From Isoetes taiwanensis (lineage: Eukaryota > Streptophyta > Lycopodiopsida > Isoetales > Isoetaceae), in the NCBI GenBank assembly GCA_021234155.1, contig JAJEKV010000001.1, forward strand, positions 35,884,826 through 35,948,825: 64,000 bases of DNA, read 5' to 3'. Below are positions 46,116 to 62,492 of the stretch, one piece after another. Each line of letters opens with the position of its first letter. Position 1 is the stretch's first letter. The translations under genes and the position numbers were made by a program. The notes below the pieces were generated by a model that worked only from the letters and a program-made list of their open reading frames with translations, did no database searches and was not told where the DNA came from.

Positions 46116-46195
46116 TAATCCTGTCAGTAATACGCTTGCTGCTCTCTTTTTGTTTGGGTCCCATAGGCCAATTGGTCTCCGTGGACGCTAAAAAC

Positions 46196-46268
46196 CTATT
46201 CTATTCTATTCTATTCTATTCTATTCTATTCTATTCTATTCTATTCTATTCTATTCTATTCTATTCTA
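46196..46268. repeat. (TTCTA)n microsatellite, LINE tail
   Basis: About fourteen uninterrupted TTCTA units at the 3' end of the LINE. Confidence 0.95.
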
Positions 46269-46368
46269 TAAACTTATAATACTGTCATCACTCTCTTTGT
46301 CTATACACATGAGATCAAATTCTCATTATTATTCTACTTTTCACTGAAGGGATAAATAATGGAAACAT

Positions 46369-46490
46369 ATCAGTTCAAGGCATAGGGGATGCCATTCCAG
46401 CATGGGTCCCGCGACTGGCGTTAGCCGGGAGCGGGTTCACCGGCCACGCCGGAATGACAGACAATATGCCTTGAACTGACAATATAGTAC
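46369..46490. repeat. Foldback hairpin of about 115 bp
   Basis: TCAGTTCAAGGCATA (46370-46384) is exactly complementary to TATGCCTTGAACTGA (about 46464-46478). Inside, CATTCC with GGAATG and further partial pairing extend the stem to about 50 bp with mismatches. It fits a small foldback MITE or a microRNA-like precursor. No further copy is in the window. Confidence 0.65.
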
Positions 46491-48416
46491 TTGGGGAGCC
46501 AAATTTTTTTTCTTCTCTCTCCCCTGCGATGGTGCCACAGGGCTGTGCAACGATGGCAAAATCTTCTTTCCGGGTTCCTCCTTCGGCGATGGCATCTTTC
46601 CTCTGAAACAATGGCGATGCAACGGCGATGGCGATGGCGATGTTTCACCAAGTTTTTGTTCTGGCTTCCGGCTTCCTGTTCTGTCTTCTTGTACAAGCCC
46701 TACTTCCTTGCTTAGGTTAATGCGGCTTCAAGCCCACCTTCCCCTTCAAGCCACCGCTGGGCTTGAAGCCCCGCTTCACGCTTTAAGCCACGCTTAGGCA
46801 TCAAGCCCTACTTCCGGCCTCACACCCTGTCTTGTTCAAGTTTTCTGTGCTTCCGGCTTCTTGTTCTAGTCCTACTTCCTAAGTCATGATGGATATGTTT
46901 TATAAATGGTTTCTACATCAAAAGAAGGAGAGATTCAAAGCTGTGGATATGACGAAGCTAAGGCTACCACCATTTGACAGGCTAAACAAGCTACGACAGG
47001 GCCAGATTCAAGTTATGGCATTGTCTAAAGAATCAATCAAAAGAAAAACAAAACAGAGTAAACAGAGTAACTGGCTGAAAACCAGAGATGCGGAATGGTC
47101 GACCCAAGATACCATTCTGCAATGGAATAGTATGCCACATGGCATCATTAGAATAACCCAATGCCAAATTTGGCGACCCAAGTACCATATTGTCCATATG
47201 ATTGGTTATAGGACTTTGTCATCTCCCTCGCCGTATTCCTGAATTTAGAAGGTGTTTTGTAAATTTCTAATTTTGCTCACATCACTAGACAACATTTCCT
47301 TTGTGTTAGCCCATACTTGGAATGGTCAATTGAGTAGAGTGGCAACTAGTAACGTGCACCTTCATGTTCCATATTCTTATCTATATCACACTTCCACGTC
47401 GTCAATATACTTGATTCTTTAGCAAGGGATACTTGATTGTTAGCATTAGTTTTGTTCGTTTCTCGTAGTATGTCCTCATAGATGTTGCCATAAATAAATC
47501 TATCCTTGACGAGATAATATTTGGGAATGGGATTCCATCAATTGCCTAAATTTGGTCCGGTGTAAAACCCGAGGAATGGTATTGTTGATATAATATGAAT
47601 TCTCCTGCAAAATGGTCTAGGGCAGGGTGACTAATTTTTCCCTATCGCTTTAGGCCTGCGTGGCTGATAGACAGCCGTCGATCCTTGGATTGGAGGGCTA
47701 GGATTGCGCCACGCAAGAGAGGGGCTGTATAATTGTCCCGCCTTCAGAGACTGAAACTGTAGCAAATGCAGACTGCAAACTTCTTGAAATCCAAAAAATC
47801 ACCCACTAACTAAAGTCTTAGCAACTAAATTTTTCATATTCCTAAGATGTTTAGCGTGATCAGTTACAGCAACTTTAGGCTCACCGCTTTCAACATGTTT
47901 TTCTAAATTTAGAGAAAGATTGCTTGAAGAAATTAGACCGAGCTGCTTCTACTCTCGACTCCGAGACTCATCAGGAATGCCCTGCGTAATCCAGTCTATA
48001 AATCTCTGTTTTGAGACCCTTTAAGCCAATCTGTAAATCTCTGCCTTGAGACCCTTCGAGTAGAATCACCCTGTTACCAGGCATTACTTTCTTTCTGTCC
48101 GATTTCACTACTCTCAGAAAATTGAGAACCAGAACAAGGCATCTTATTATGATCGTCCATCTCCTTTGTTTCAACACATGAAGCTTTGTTGAAAAAAATC
48201 TTAGCAGTCTGTACTGCATTTCCTGATCTTTAGTGGCTCTCCATCGACCATATAAAAGCCCTCTTTTTTCAGAATTCCAACTCACGATTTTAACCCAATA
48301 TTGAATTTATTACCGTGAAGGATGTTAATGCTGCAGCTGGATTGATCTATTTGCATGGTTTTCTATCAACTTTTCTGATTATTACGTTCATGCTTGCTGT
48401 TTTATGAGCTCAAAAT
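46491..48416. other. Region upstream of the LACS gene
   Basis: No gene is supported. CT-rich sequence with repeated CTTCAAGCC units lies at 46725-46830. The GC-richer part at 47630-47760 may belong to the promoter or leader of the LACS gene. A non-coding leader exon cannot be placed. Confidence 0.4.
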
Positions 48417-52299
<3,883 letters not shown>

Positions 52300-53500
52300 A
52301 GACAGAATATTGTATGTCTATTATTCCTGCAACGACTTTACGGAAAAGTCATACAACCATACGCAAGGAAGGAGTTTGTGAGATTCGAATTCCAGCATTT
52401 CAGAAGATATCGTTAACTTGTTATCTTTTTCCTTCCCCGCTAAGGGATTTATCATAATAATAATATCGCTAAGTTGGATAAATCAGATAGCATCTAACTC
52501 CACCTGGGATGCATATAATAAGATAATAAGATATGGGATGTTTTCATATTTTATTGCCGACCATTGATGGAGAGAATATTCCCTCGCTTGTGCTAGATCA
52601 AGGGCCTAGGATTTTTTTCGTCCTTACCCCAACGACACTCCCAATGGTGCAAATTAAATCGGATTGACATATATATCATATCATTCTCAACACATATTTA
52701 CAGCCCGGAGGTTTGAAACGCATCAGACAAAACTGGAAGACCAACACAGATCCGGCAGAAAGAACCCAAGCAACAGAATTCGCGTTGCCCAAGCAGGCCG
52801 AATTTTATATGGCGCCTCTGAACCCACCGAGCCAGGAATCCCCTAAACTCTCAGACCATAAAGAACAGAGAATAACATAACAGGGCTTGGAGGATTCGAA
52901 CCTCCAGGCCAAACCGGCCTCACTAGAAGCTACAAAGAAGAATGAATGAATGAATAATCTAAATTGCAAAACCACAAGACAATTACAAGAAACAAAAGCT
53001 TGGTTGAAGAATCTATAGAATGGAGAAATCTGCAAAAATCTTCACTTTAGGCTTCAAATCTCATATCTACAGGAAGTTGCAAAAGCAAAAAGAGGGGCAG
53101 AAGTGTCACCTTAGCCTGAAGCATGGTTAATTTGCAAGGTTTGTTCTTTTTCACAAGAAGCTCTTGAATGAATCATCGCCAGATTTGGGCTTTTGTTGTA
53201 TGTATCCCCTTCTGCCAAACCCTGTTTTTAACCTGTGATTTTCAAATAGCCTAAAATCTGGCCTTCATAAGCTGCTCCACAAAGTCCATCTTGCCGTTGA
53301 AGCCCATCCCTATGTTTTGGCTTCCAATAGAAACAGGTGCAACTGGAAAAGCTCCAAACAAACAACATGGAAGGTGCCAAAACTTTCCCACTTTCGAAAG
53401 ATTATTTTTTTTCCCGAACCATGCAAAAATAACCCTTCGCTCTAGCTCAAATAGAAATTCTGCATCCACACCTAACAAGCAGCTCAAACCAGGGTTCTGC
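52300..53500. other. LACS 3' region and non-coding DNA
   Basis: The LACS 3' untranslated region probably ends before about 52500. The rest is AT-rich. A tRNA-like 3' half on the minus strand (GGAGGTTCGAATCCTCC, near 52889-52905) lacks a matching 5' half, so it is at most a tRNA remnant. Confidence 0.45.
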
Positions 53501-53503
53501 ATA

Positions 53504-53541
53504 CAATACAATACAATACAATACAATACAATACAATACAG
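53504..53541. repeat. (ATACA)n microsatellite
   Basis: Seven tandem ATACA units. On the minus strand this is (TGTAT)n, which could be a tail of a decayed retroposon, but no such element is recognised next to it. Confidence 0.85.
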
Positions 53542-55510
53542 GAATCATATTCTCAACCACTACGAGAATACCCTCCCGCAATACGAAATGAATTGTGCAA
53601 ACTTAATCATGCTATTCTAGGCTTACTTAAAGATGCTGAAAGATCATATGTTGTTATGAAAGGGTTAACCACCCCGATAAATGGGTGAGCCCGGATACGA
53701 CTTTCTACTGAGATTCCACTGGCATCACTTGATGCCTGGAAGTTAGAAGTTTTCTGTGATTCCACTAACAGTGGTAATTAAGCATCGGATTTTGCTTCGG
53801 GAGATGATGTGGATGCTATAAACAATCGGTTAACTGTCAAAAGATTCCTCCCATCCTTTTGCACCAGAAGCAATTACCCCTCTCCAGATCTTGACGTAAA
53901 TCAGACCAAGAAAAGAGATTCCTTGTGGAAGAGCTGCCTTTGCCGTAGTGGAATCCATACATCCAACTATGGTAGTTTAGTTTTACGGCATTTGATGCCA
54001 CAGAGTTAACCGCCACTTCTGGCATTGAAATCTCAACCTAGTATTTGTTTAGCACACCAGTTCAACCACTGCCCTGCCCTTGGCTTGAATTTTAGCCCAA
54101 CCATGGCCCTGCCCATAGCTTGAATTCATGTGTAGGTTATTTTTGACTTGGAGACATTTTGGTCCGTTTGATTTCCAATTTTTAGGTTGAACAACTTTGA
54201 AATTAAGAAATGAGAGAGAAAATGATCAGAGAACTAAACTTCTTAGCGCTTTTGCATCTTCTAGGATAGGATGACATTGTTAATGGAATCCATGAGTAAA
54301 ATGGCATTAGCATTCGAAAGAAATTGACTGGCTATACACTTCTTCAGACAGCTCTTTCATCCCCACGCATTTTGCTACTAATTTCATGGCCATAAACATT
54401 TGGCGTCAGATAAGACAATTTTGTTTTTTTTATTTATATTTTATAGTGAAAATCAAAAGCTCTTGTGATTTGTTATATGATCTTATTGAGCAGAAATATC
54501 TTGGAAGATCAGACATAAAAGGAAGCAAACTTATTCAATTTAAGCAATCTTGCATTTCTATTGCTCTTGCTCTTTGTTTCTATTAATTTATTATCAGGGT
54601 GGAAGATGACTAGAGATAAAGCAAGTATAACAGTTTGATTCAAGCAAGTATGCATTTACATTATACTTTCATGAGTAAGTGCATCATTTGCATCTTTAAC
54701 ACAATTTCAAAGTTAGTTGACTGAAAGTTTTACGTGCATAAGATGTAATTGTGACCCAACCATTTTATTCAGAAAATGCCATTTGTATATTGAAATGGAG
54801 ATGGAGGATTATAAACAATGAAATATTTTCTTATTCCACAAATGTTCATCGACAAGATGCTTTTAGAGTGGTTGCAAAAAAAATGTTTTCTATTTTTGCT
54901 TCATAAGGTTTGATCAAAGGATTTAATTCTGAATCTGCCAATTGAGCGTGTGAGTATGTGCTGAATATTTGTATAATTCAGTGCATTTGCAGGCTTTTCA
55001 TCAAACACATTGACCTTCTCTTGATCAATATGCTTATGGCAGAACCATGCCATCAAGAATGCATGTGTTCATACATATTCCACCTGTTTTTTTTTTCAAA
55101 AGCAAGACTTAGAGTGAGAATCTTGCATGAGTTCTTGCACAATGAAGATGGAAGGTTACAAGGTATTCTAGCCTATTATTTTTGTGCTTGCTTCCAACAA
55201 ATGAAGGATCTGCACCAACCAATTTTTCAAGTTTCTCTTGATGTTGATTTACAAGCTATACCATGTCATGCCTGCAAAACTCAGAATCTCAATTGAGAGA
55301 ACAACTATGACATGCTTCACGCTTCCAGTGTATGTGGTCAATAACCACAGACTTCTGAACCTATTTAAACACTTGGCCATAAATTGGAGTTGATGATGAA
55401 GCCTTCGATGCTGCAGGTAAGCCTTACATGTCTTAGTAGATTGAATCCAAGAATCATCAGATAGTTTGTGCAATTGTAGTTTCTATACCTTTAACTTTCT
55501 AATGTTGAGG
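53542..55510. other. AT-rich stretch with no clear gene
   Basis: No supported gene. A short coding-like piece near 55105-55155 (RLRVRILHEFLHNEDGR) followed by GTTACA may be an exon of the gene interrupted at 55525, but this is not certain. Confidence 0.4.
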
Positions 55511-55524
55511 ACTTGCTATTTTTA

Positions 55525-56334
55525 GAAAGAGCTTGGAAATGCAGAAAAGAAAGTGAAAGAGCTTCCAGATGATGCTATTGTGCATCTGCAATTTACACCA
55601 CATAGAAAAAGCCGCATCAATGCTTATGGCCAAGTGCCAAACCTAAGTTCAAAAGCATCTTAAGAGAGATGCGTCAGATGCGACACATCGAAAGCATCTA
55701 AAGCATCGAAGCATCTAAATTTTAAGATGCGGTTAAGATGCGTTAAAAAATTAAATTAAATTATTGAGAAATACCTTCACTCCATTGCAGCCTTAGATAC
55801 CTTTGATCTATAGAGACTTTTAGAACTAAAATACAAAATATATATGAATAATAGAAGAGAAAACTGTTACAGATCTTACTGTTACAAGTTTCTTGCTGCA
55901 GATTCTTTTGCCTTGTTGTATGTCTCCTGACCTGTTGTAGCAAACCCCTTTTCTCTATTGCTGACCTCCCAATCCTGATGCAAACTTCTGGCTCAACTCT
56001 CGACCTCCTTATAGACCTTACAGACTGGGATTGCTGCTTGCTCCATCGCCAAACAGAGAGCTTTGAAGAAACAATGGTTAGAAAAGGCAAAAGAGGCAAC
56101 AAACTGTACCTATTTTAGGGTCAGCGGTACCAGGCAACATAATCCAAGTGTTTTTGGCAAAAAAAAAAATTTTGAAAAAAATAGGTGAAGCATCTATGTA
56201 AGATGCGGGTGTCGATGCGCACACATCTACATCTAAGCATCTTATTTTAAGATGCGCACATCTTACGAACTTAGTGCCAAACATTGAAGAGGAGAATGAC
56301 GAAATTGATTGGGAAGCTTCAAAAGGCAAGTTAT
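55525..56334 (+). pseudogene. Open exon of an unknown gene, interrupted by a hAT-like MITE
   Basis: After an acceptor-like TTTTTAG at about 55524 the frame reads KELGNAEKKVKELPDDAIVH and FTPHRKSRINAYGQVPN up to 55642. There the MITE begins. After the second target copy (56282) the sequence goes on in the same frame as IEEENDEIDWEASKGKL and stops at 56334. The frame is therefore open at the empty site. I do not recognise the protein. The insertion adds stops, so this copy is broken unless the MITE is spliced out. Confidence 0.6.
55643..56274. mobile_element. hAT-like MITE (632 bp)
   Basis: Ends CTAAGTTC and GAACTTAG are inverted. The eight-base target duplication is TGCCAAAC (55635-55642 and 56275-56282), the length typical of hAT elements. 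Subterminal regions are rich in AAGATGC/GCATCTT motifs in both orientations, also as in hAT elements. No transposase frame is seen. Confidence 0.8.
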
Positions 56335-59300
56335 AGCATAATTAGTTTTATATGCTTTAATCATGTATTTAATCTTATGAGTATGAGAAATCTAACTTAC
56401 CCATTTTAAGCACAGCAAATGCCACATCACTGATGACTCTAATTAGAAGCTTGATACGGATCACATTATGTTAGACCTATAAATTCCATAATTTAATAAA
56501 TCCTCGCTATTATCAAATCAATCATGCCTTTTAAGAAGTGAAATCGTAATTCTAAGTTCATGATAAAGAAAAGGACTTCTAGATTAAATCTAACCAGCAA
56601 TATCAAAGGGATGGATAATGGGTTACACCGATAATTTGACAATTTCAACTAGTTCACCAAAACTAGATAAAAGACCTAAGTTTAAGAATTAAATAGCTCA
56701 CCACCTAATCGGGCCCTGGAGCTCAAGATTCTGGCTAAGTGTAGCAAGGCAAAGATATAGCTCAAACCTGAAGCATTAAATCAAATAACCTCTTGCAAGT
56801 ACCCTCAAAATAAAGCTACGCTAATTGGTCACATCCTCCTCCCAAGAAGTCGCTTTCCCATGATCTCTCCCGTCTCCTGACAAGATATTAGCCTTTTAGT
56901 CTTATTAAGCCATATGATTTTTTACGTCACATTACTATATTTTATTAACATTGACTCTATTTTTGTATTATAATAACTTAAATTTAAGGCTCCAAAAAAT
57001 AAATATCTCTTTAGTATAGACAATATTATTTGCTTTGCTTTGCTTTGCCCTTTTCTTTTGTGAACTTTTTATTGTGGTGTGTTATGGGAGATGATGATTT
57101 TTTTTTTGGGTTGCCCGTAGGGGGCAACCCTCATGTTGGAGGGTGGAGTGACATATGAAGGCCTTGATTTATTCTGAGAATAATATGCCATAGAATATTC
57201 TGTATAAGCGGTTGCGATCGGTTGGGCTTTTGTACGCCCAGTGACAGTTAGATGGCAACGATCCGTTTGGGATGTGCCTGACGGTAGAGATTGTTTGGGC
57301 CTATGGCAGTGGCATGAATGAGCTCCTTTCTTTCGTTTTGGCTGATCCATGGTAGTGGAAGCAGAAGGGGAAGTAGGGGAAGCACAGAATCTGATTTTTG
57401 GCCCTTTCAGATGACAATTTCGATCTTAAAAATGCTGGCTAATGACTTTCTTGTAGCTAGAAATTATAGTTTGCGCAAATCTGGATATCATACAACAGCT
57501 GCAGACTGAAGACTTTTTCATTCGGGACTGGTAGTGCGCTATGCAGGATGCCATACTATTTAGAACATGGGCAAAATAGTGCTAAAGAGGGCTGATTTAT
57601 ATCTTGGACGATCCAATAATGCTATGTATGGGAGGGTTTGAGAGTAAAAGGTGGCCTTGCATACCCTTTATTACAGTTTAGAGAAATAAATTGGTTGACA
57701 GAGTATTTTTCATCCATTTATCATTTACCATTTTAGTGAACCACTTCTTCCTTAAGCAATATCTTTATTACCATGGCATTTGTCCACTCAATGATGTTGA
57801 GTTCGCTGCACTCATACTCAGGACTAATTACGCTTTAGTGTTGATGTTATACTTTTGTTAACGATGATGCCTAGATCGAAATTGCTCCTATGAAGCATTA
57901 TGAATAAGCATGAATGATAGCCTGCCTATATAATTGGGCATTGTATATGTTGTAGTATATAGAAAGATTTTGCATAATATTAAACTCTTAGAGTTCCAAA
58001 TGATCAAGTTGTCAAAAATGAAACATTAAGAGGACAAAATAGCATCACACCATATCTCCTATCTTCCAAGTTTGAAGTTTAAAACCAAAGTTGTTATTAT
58101 GGTGGATCCTTATAAAAAGATCGGCTGCTAGGAACTCAAACATTTGAAAGGGCAAGAAGAATTCAAAGTATCTATTATTCTAATGAAATTTGTCGTTGTA
58201 TTTATTTGTGGTTCCAACATCAATCTATTTGTGGTTTTTTTCATCCATCTACACAGATGTTGAATTGATGATCAAAACTTAAAGGTTGATTTTAATCACC
58301 AAGCGAGGCATAAGATGAGGCAGTTAATGGCGGGTGGGCAATGTTTGGTCTAACTAGCCATTATTATAGAAGGCGTGGGAAGGATATAGTATCTGAAGTA
58401 ACACGCATGTAGTTGAAAGACTGAGTGTTTTCATTACCGGAAAGAATGTGCATGCATATTCTCTAGAATGGCTTTTATATGCTCCGCTGATCATCATGAT
58501 TTTCTTGCGCATCAATATTTTATCAGGCTTTCTACCTGAAAACTTCTTTGATATTTTTAGTTGGTTTAATAGCTTTCTTCCACAATATTGGTTAACGTCC
58601 ATATTCATTTATTTATTAAGTCTGGTCTATTGACAATTTTGCTTTTGGAAAGGATAGGTACATAGCAAATCATAGATAAAATATTTTGTCTTGCAACATG
58701 TTATCTACATGCTTTCGAACAATGCCCTTTGCCATACAACTATGTGCAACATGTGAAAATTTTCAAATTGTATGGTATTTCTTTTTGCCTTAGAGGATCT
58801 AAAATTCTTAATAGATACAAATCTTCTATTGTATCTATGTGTGGCAAAGTTCTAGACGCTTCACAAAATTTTCTATTTAAAAAAATATTTTTCGATTCAC
58901 TTGAAATATCGTAGGATATACGGCCGATAAAGAAAAAGGCGTATAAGGATTTATCCTATTCACTTTTATAAAAGTAGGGTTTTTTTTATATTCTGCCAGG
59001 AATAAAATTCAAAATTTTCTACTCCTTCCTCTACTACGAAATGAATTGTGAAAGTTTTAAATTGTTTGAAACCTAAATTCAATCGAACTGAGAATAGATC
59101 CAATCGATCCTTTGCGCCGATGGAGTCAAGCGGGACACAGAGCTGGATTTGGCTGATGCTGCCTAAACTAGATACAAAATTCATGTCCAGGAAGGCACTG
59201 GACATTATACAACTTCAGATCAGCCAGCCGATTCACATGTATGTTCTCTATCTACTTCCTACTGCTTAAACCAACCACGATTTATCCAACCAATCCATTT

Positions 59301-59670
59301 TTCCATTCTTTGTTAATCTTTTGTTTCTGAGATTTAAAGAAAATTTTCCGAACCAAGATTTTATTGCTGGGATATCATTAAAATCTGCAAGTGCCTAAGG
59401 CTAGAAGGAAATTTTCCTATTCATTTCAAATACTTTGCCATACATTCTGTACCTTTGCATAAAGTCGATACTGCTATTTCTGAAGAAACAAAACTTATAT
59501 GACCAACAACCTCTTTCACCAAACACATTTAAGAGTGTGAAAATCTTCCATGGCCAATAACCTCTTCCATCAAAACATTTTTAGGGCATGAAAGAATCTT
59601 AAAAATACCCAGAGAAACTTGGAAAAATATCTTCCGCTCTGGCATTTTTTAAGATCGTTTTTGTCTTAAA
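56335..59670. other. AT-rich non-coding stretch
   Basis: No gene supported. Only short frames of unremarkable composition. (TTTGC)n lies near 57030-57048. A perfect hairpin, GGGTTGCCC (57108-57116) with GGGCAACCC (57122-57130), stands in a segment that looks like an element end. Confidence 0.5.
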
Positions 59671-59797
59671 TACTAGGTAATTGATCGACAACGAGGTTTT
59701 TCCCCTGTAAAACCACGAGGTGGCCGACGAGTGACAGCAGCCACGAGTCACCACCGAGTGGTTTTGCAAGGCATACAACCCCATTGCCCCTCAATCA
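59671..59797. mobile_element. Foldback MITE, copy 1
   Basis: About 127 bp made almost only of two inverted arms. The left arm starts ACTAGGTAATTGAT and contains CTGTAAAACCAC; the right arm contains GTGGTTTTGCA and ends ATCACCAAGCG. A second copy lies at 61183. Directly after it comes a second inverted-repeat segment (59798-59938; GGAGTGCAATCAC with GTAATTGCACTC). Confidence 0.8.
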
Positions 59798-59938
59798 CCA
59801 AGCGTAATGTATAATTGGAGTGCAATCACTTTGAATGGAGATCTTACAACTAGCATTTTACATAAAATCTCATTCCATATTATAATTTCCATATAATTAT
59901 GGAGTAATTGCACTCAACCATGCATTATTATAAGTAAA

Positions 59939-60970
59939 AAGGAAAACTAGCGGAAATGCAGGCTAGGATGAAGGATAGGGTGGGGATAGAGAAGTGACAT
60001 TCATGAAGCTTATTTTAACAATGATCTAATGGAGTTTGATGGTCTGCTTTTGCTATTGTTTGTATGATGAAATGTTAGCTATATGGGCTTTATGCAAGTG
60101 TCATTTGATCATGAGAGAAAGCATAATGAATGTATGCTTAAATGTACGAAGCTTACGTTTGACTTAGTTACTTTGGTATTAGTAGAGATTATGATGATTT
60201 TGCTAGTGAGTGTAAAGCTATATGCAGTTTTTCTAGTTGTTGGACGTATTTCGTACTGTTTCCTGTGCTTGTGAAATTGCAATGGTTAAGAAGGGGTTTG
60301 AAGTCACTTAGATCTTGATATGAATTTAAATCCCATTTAAATAACCTTAAGCCTTAAAAATTAAGATTTGAATGTGCAACAAAAGGGCCTTGGAAGTAAG
60401 TAGGTTTATACGAAAAGGAAGTAAGCCTATACTGTACAAGGGAAGGCCTTAGCAAGCTAAACATTTTAGATGCAAACGAACCAGTTCATCCTATAAGAAC
60501 CCTTATATATATACTCACTCTCCCGTGGACGTAAAAAACCCATATATTTATCTACTTTCCCAAATTAACAATAGCACACCTCAAATTTTATGCTTGACTT
60601 ATTCCGTTGGCATTTGAAATACAAGTTTATATACCAACAATCATATCCCAAGAACTCAGTCTAGATGAGGATCCACCAAACCAAGTGTAAAGGTTACGTT
60701 GTCAGATAGATGTTAACTAAATATTGTGAGTTGCCATTGCATTTACGTTATTCATGTTGGTTTTGTTTTATTTGTCACGTGGTAAATACAAATAAAAATC
60801 TGTTTGACAAAAGAAAAAGACATGTTAAACGCAATACTCAAAGCAATTGTTACAGTCAAATCTTTCAAAGTCTCAAACGTTGAAAGGCAACACTTCCATA
60901 GTCTTCATTACCTTTACAACCTTAAAATACTGATTGTCATACCATACTTATTATTAATAAAATATCTTGC
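59939..60970. other. AT-rich non-coding stretch
   Basis: No gene or element recognised. Confidence 0.4.
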
Positions 60971-60977
60971 CTTCAAA

Positions 60978-60978
<1 letters not shown>

Positions 60979-61015
<37 letters not shown>
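60979..61015 (+). repeat. Poly(A) run of about 36 bases
   Basis: A long uninterrupted A run, preceded by CTTGCCTTCAAAC, consistent with the tail of a retroposed sequence on the plus strand. The body of such an insert was not identified. Confidence 0.7.
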
Positions 61016-61018
<3 letters not shown>

Positions 61019-61182
61019 TCAGTGACATATAGAGAAAAAGTAGAGAACTATAATTTTTAACTGACAAGAAACAAGGCGCATTAAAACTTATCTTGTGGTT
61101 ATATAAGATGATAGAAAAGAACGATTCTATATTTACATAGCATCATCGGCTTATATTTTTCAGCCAGATTGCAAATAAATTA

Positions 61183-61310
61183 ATACTAGGTAATTGATAG
61201 GCAGCGGGGTTTTATGCCCTGTAAAACCACAAGGTGGCCGATGAGTGGTGGCAGCTAGGAGTTGCCACCGAGTGGTTTTACAACGCATATAACCCGCCTC
61301 CCCATCAATT
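61183..61310. mobile_element. Foldback MITE, copy 2
   Basis: Left arm ACTAGGTAATTGATAGGCAG, with CTGTAAAACCAC; right arm GTGGTTTTACAA, ending ATCAATTACCAAGTG. The arms are about 60 bp, with the pairing nearly complete. The flanking sequence to the right (61320-61377) matches 59870-59938 next to copy 1, so a larger block than the MITE is shared. Confidence 0.82.
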
Positions 61311-61377
61311 ACCAAGTGTCATTCCATGTTATAATTTACATGTAAATATAGAGTAATTGCACGCAACCATGCATTAC

Positions 61378-62280
61378 GTTGATCTAATTATGCAATATTT
61401 TCATTGGGCTATGTTTTCCGGGATTTATGCTGAAGACAAGTCATTTAAAAATGACATACACAACTTCACTCTTGCATTGGATAAAAGAACTCTGATATGG
61501 GCCACCCATAAAATAACTCTACCTGATAATGCCAAACATGATCTTAAACTATGTATACATTCTAATAGCTTGTTGAAGTTTTTAGTTGTTTCTAGAAACA
61601 GGAGCCACTATAAAATGAATACTATTCAGCATAGAGTTGAAAGATGCACCATAATAGCAATGGGCACCAAGTTTTATTGCTAGATATATACAAATGCCTT
61701 GCAACATCTACTTTAGCTGAGTAGATAGTAATTGGTTGATTAAGAATTGGCCCCCTTACATGTGGACAACCTTCTTACTCTGATAATGGACCTGCAAATT
61801 CCTTTATTGTTGTTCTGGTTCTCTTTGTTAAATAAGCAATGAGAAATTACCTTTTGTGAAAGCACCAGTCCTTTCTTTTTTGTCTAAATCTATTCAGTGC
61901 AGTTTCTCGTCTTGCAGAACGACCCTGCTGTACATTTATACCATCATTTGTAAAATCCATGTTTACTTGCCATTATAGTCATCACTTTCACTGGTATTGC
62001 TTCCCATGTTACTACAATTTGTGCCATCATAATGACTCTAGAAGTGTTGCAGAGCAGTCTCAAACAATGAAGCTACATCTATAAATTCGTGTGTTGCATC
62101 AACAAAAAAGGAAAGAACAACTATAGCTTAAAGCTAAGTACAAAATGTAAATTCCATGTGCACAGCTGCAAGACGACAATGTGTTAGCAGCTTTGCCATG
62201 GTTATAATCCTATCCTATTAAATTCCACTGTTAAAAGGATTGCTTATATTTATTCTTCCTGTCTTCCCAAAGGTCAAAAA
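61378..62280. other. Non-coding stretch
   Basis: A 108-codon frame at 61357-61683 has no recognised motif and is not supported as a gene. Nothing else is seen. Confidence 0.35.
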
Positions 62281-62281
62281 T

Positions 62282-62492
62282 CCCTGTAGCAGCCCGACGC
62301 CAAGACACCCATGATTAAGACAGTTGATATTTGAGTCATATTTGAGTGTGTTGTCTTATGCATAGGCTGGTGGTTCTACTCAGTGGATCATGATTATCCT
62401 TTGAGACTTTATTCCCGCCTCTGCATTTGTATTTTGCTTTTGGCTTGGAGTTTCAATAAAGTTTGTCGTTCTTCAAAAAAAAAAAAAAAAAG
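62282..62492 (+). repeat. Retroposon 3' end with poly(A)
   Basis: A segment ending TTGGAGTTTCAATAAAGTTT and TCGTTCTTC followed by about 17 A. The polyadenylation-type signal AATAAA lies 20 bases before the tail, as in LINE 3' ends or processed transcripts. No coding part was found upstream. Confidence 0.5.

Larger units (their letters stand above)
42400..46268 (+). mobile_element. LINE (non-LTR retrotransposon) with (TTCTA)n tail
   Basis: Order: GC-rich 5' part, endonuclease, reverse transcriptase with YADD, a C-terminal part with a zinc-finger-like motif, a 3' hairpin and a pentanucleotide tail. Orientation is plus. The 5' end is not exactly defined. Several stops and frame shifts disrupt the single long ORF2. 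The tail of short tandem repeats in place of poly(A) is known from some LINE clades. Confidence 0.88.

Noticed and set aside
46886-47242. Open frame of 118 codons before the LACS gene
   Set aside because: Low-complexity Lys/Gln composition, no motif, no splice or homology support.
52884-52930. tRNA-like T arm (GGAGGTTCGAATCCTCC, minus strand)
   Set aside because: No matching acceptor 5' strand, D arm or anticodon arm is found; at most a tRNA half or remnant.
61357-61683. Open frame of 108 codons
   Set aside because: No recognisable motif; it starts inside the MITE-flanking repeat and is probably chance.
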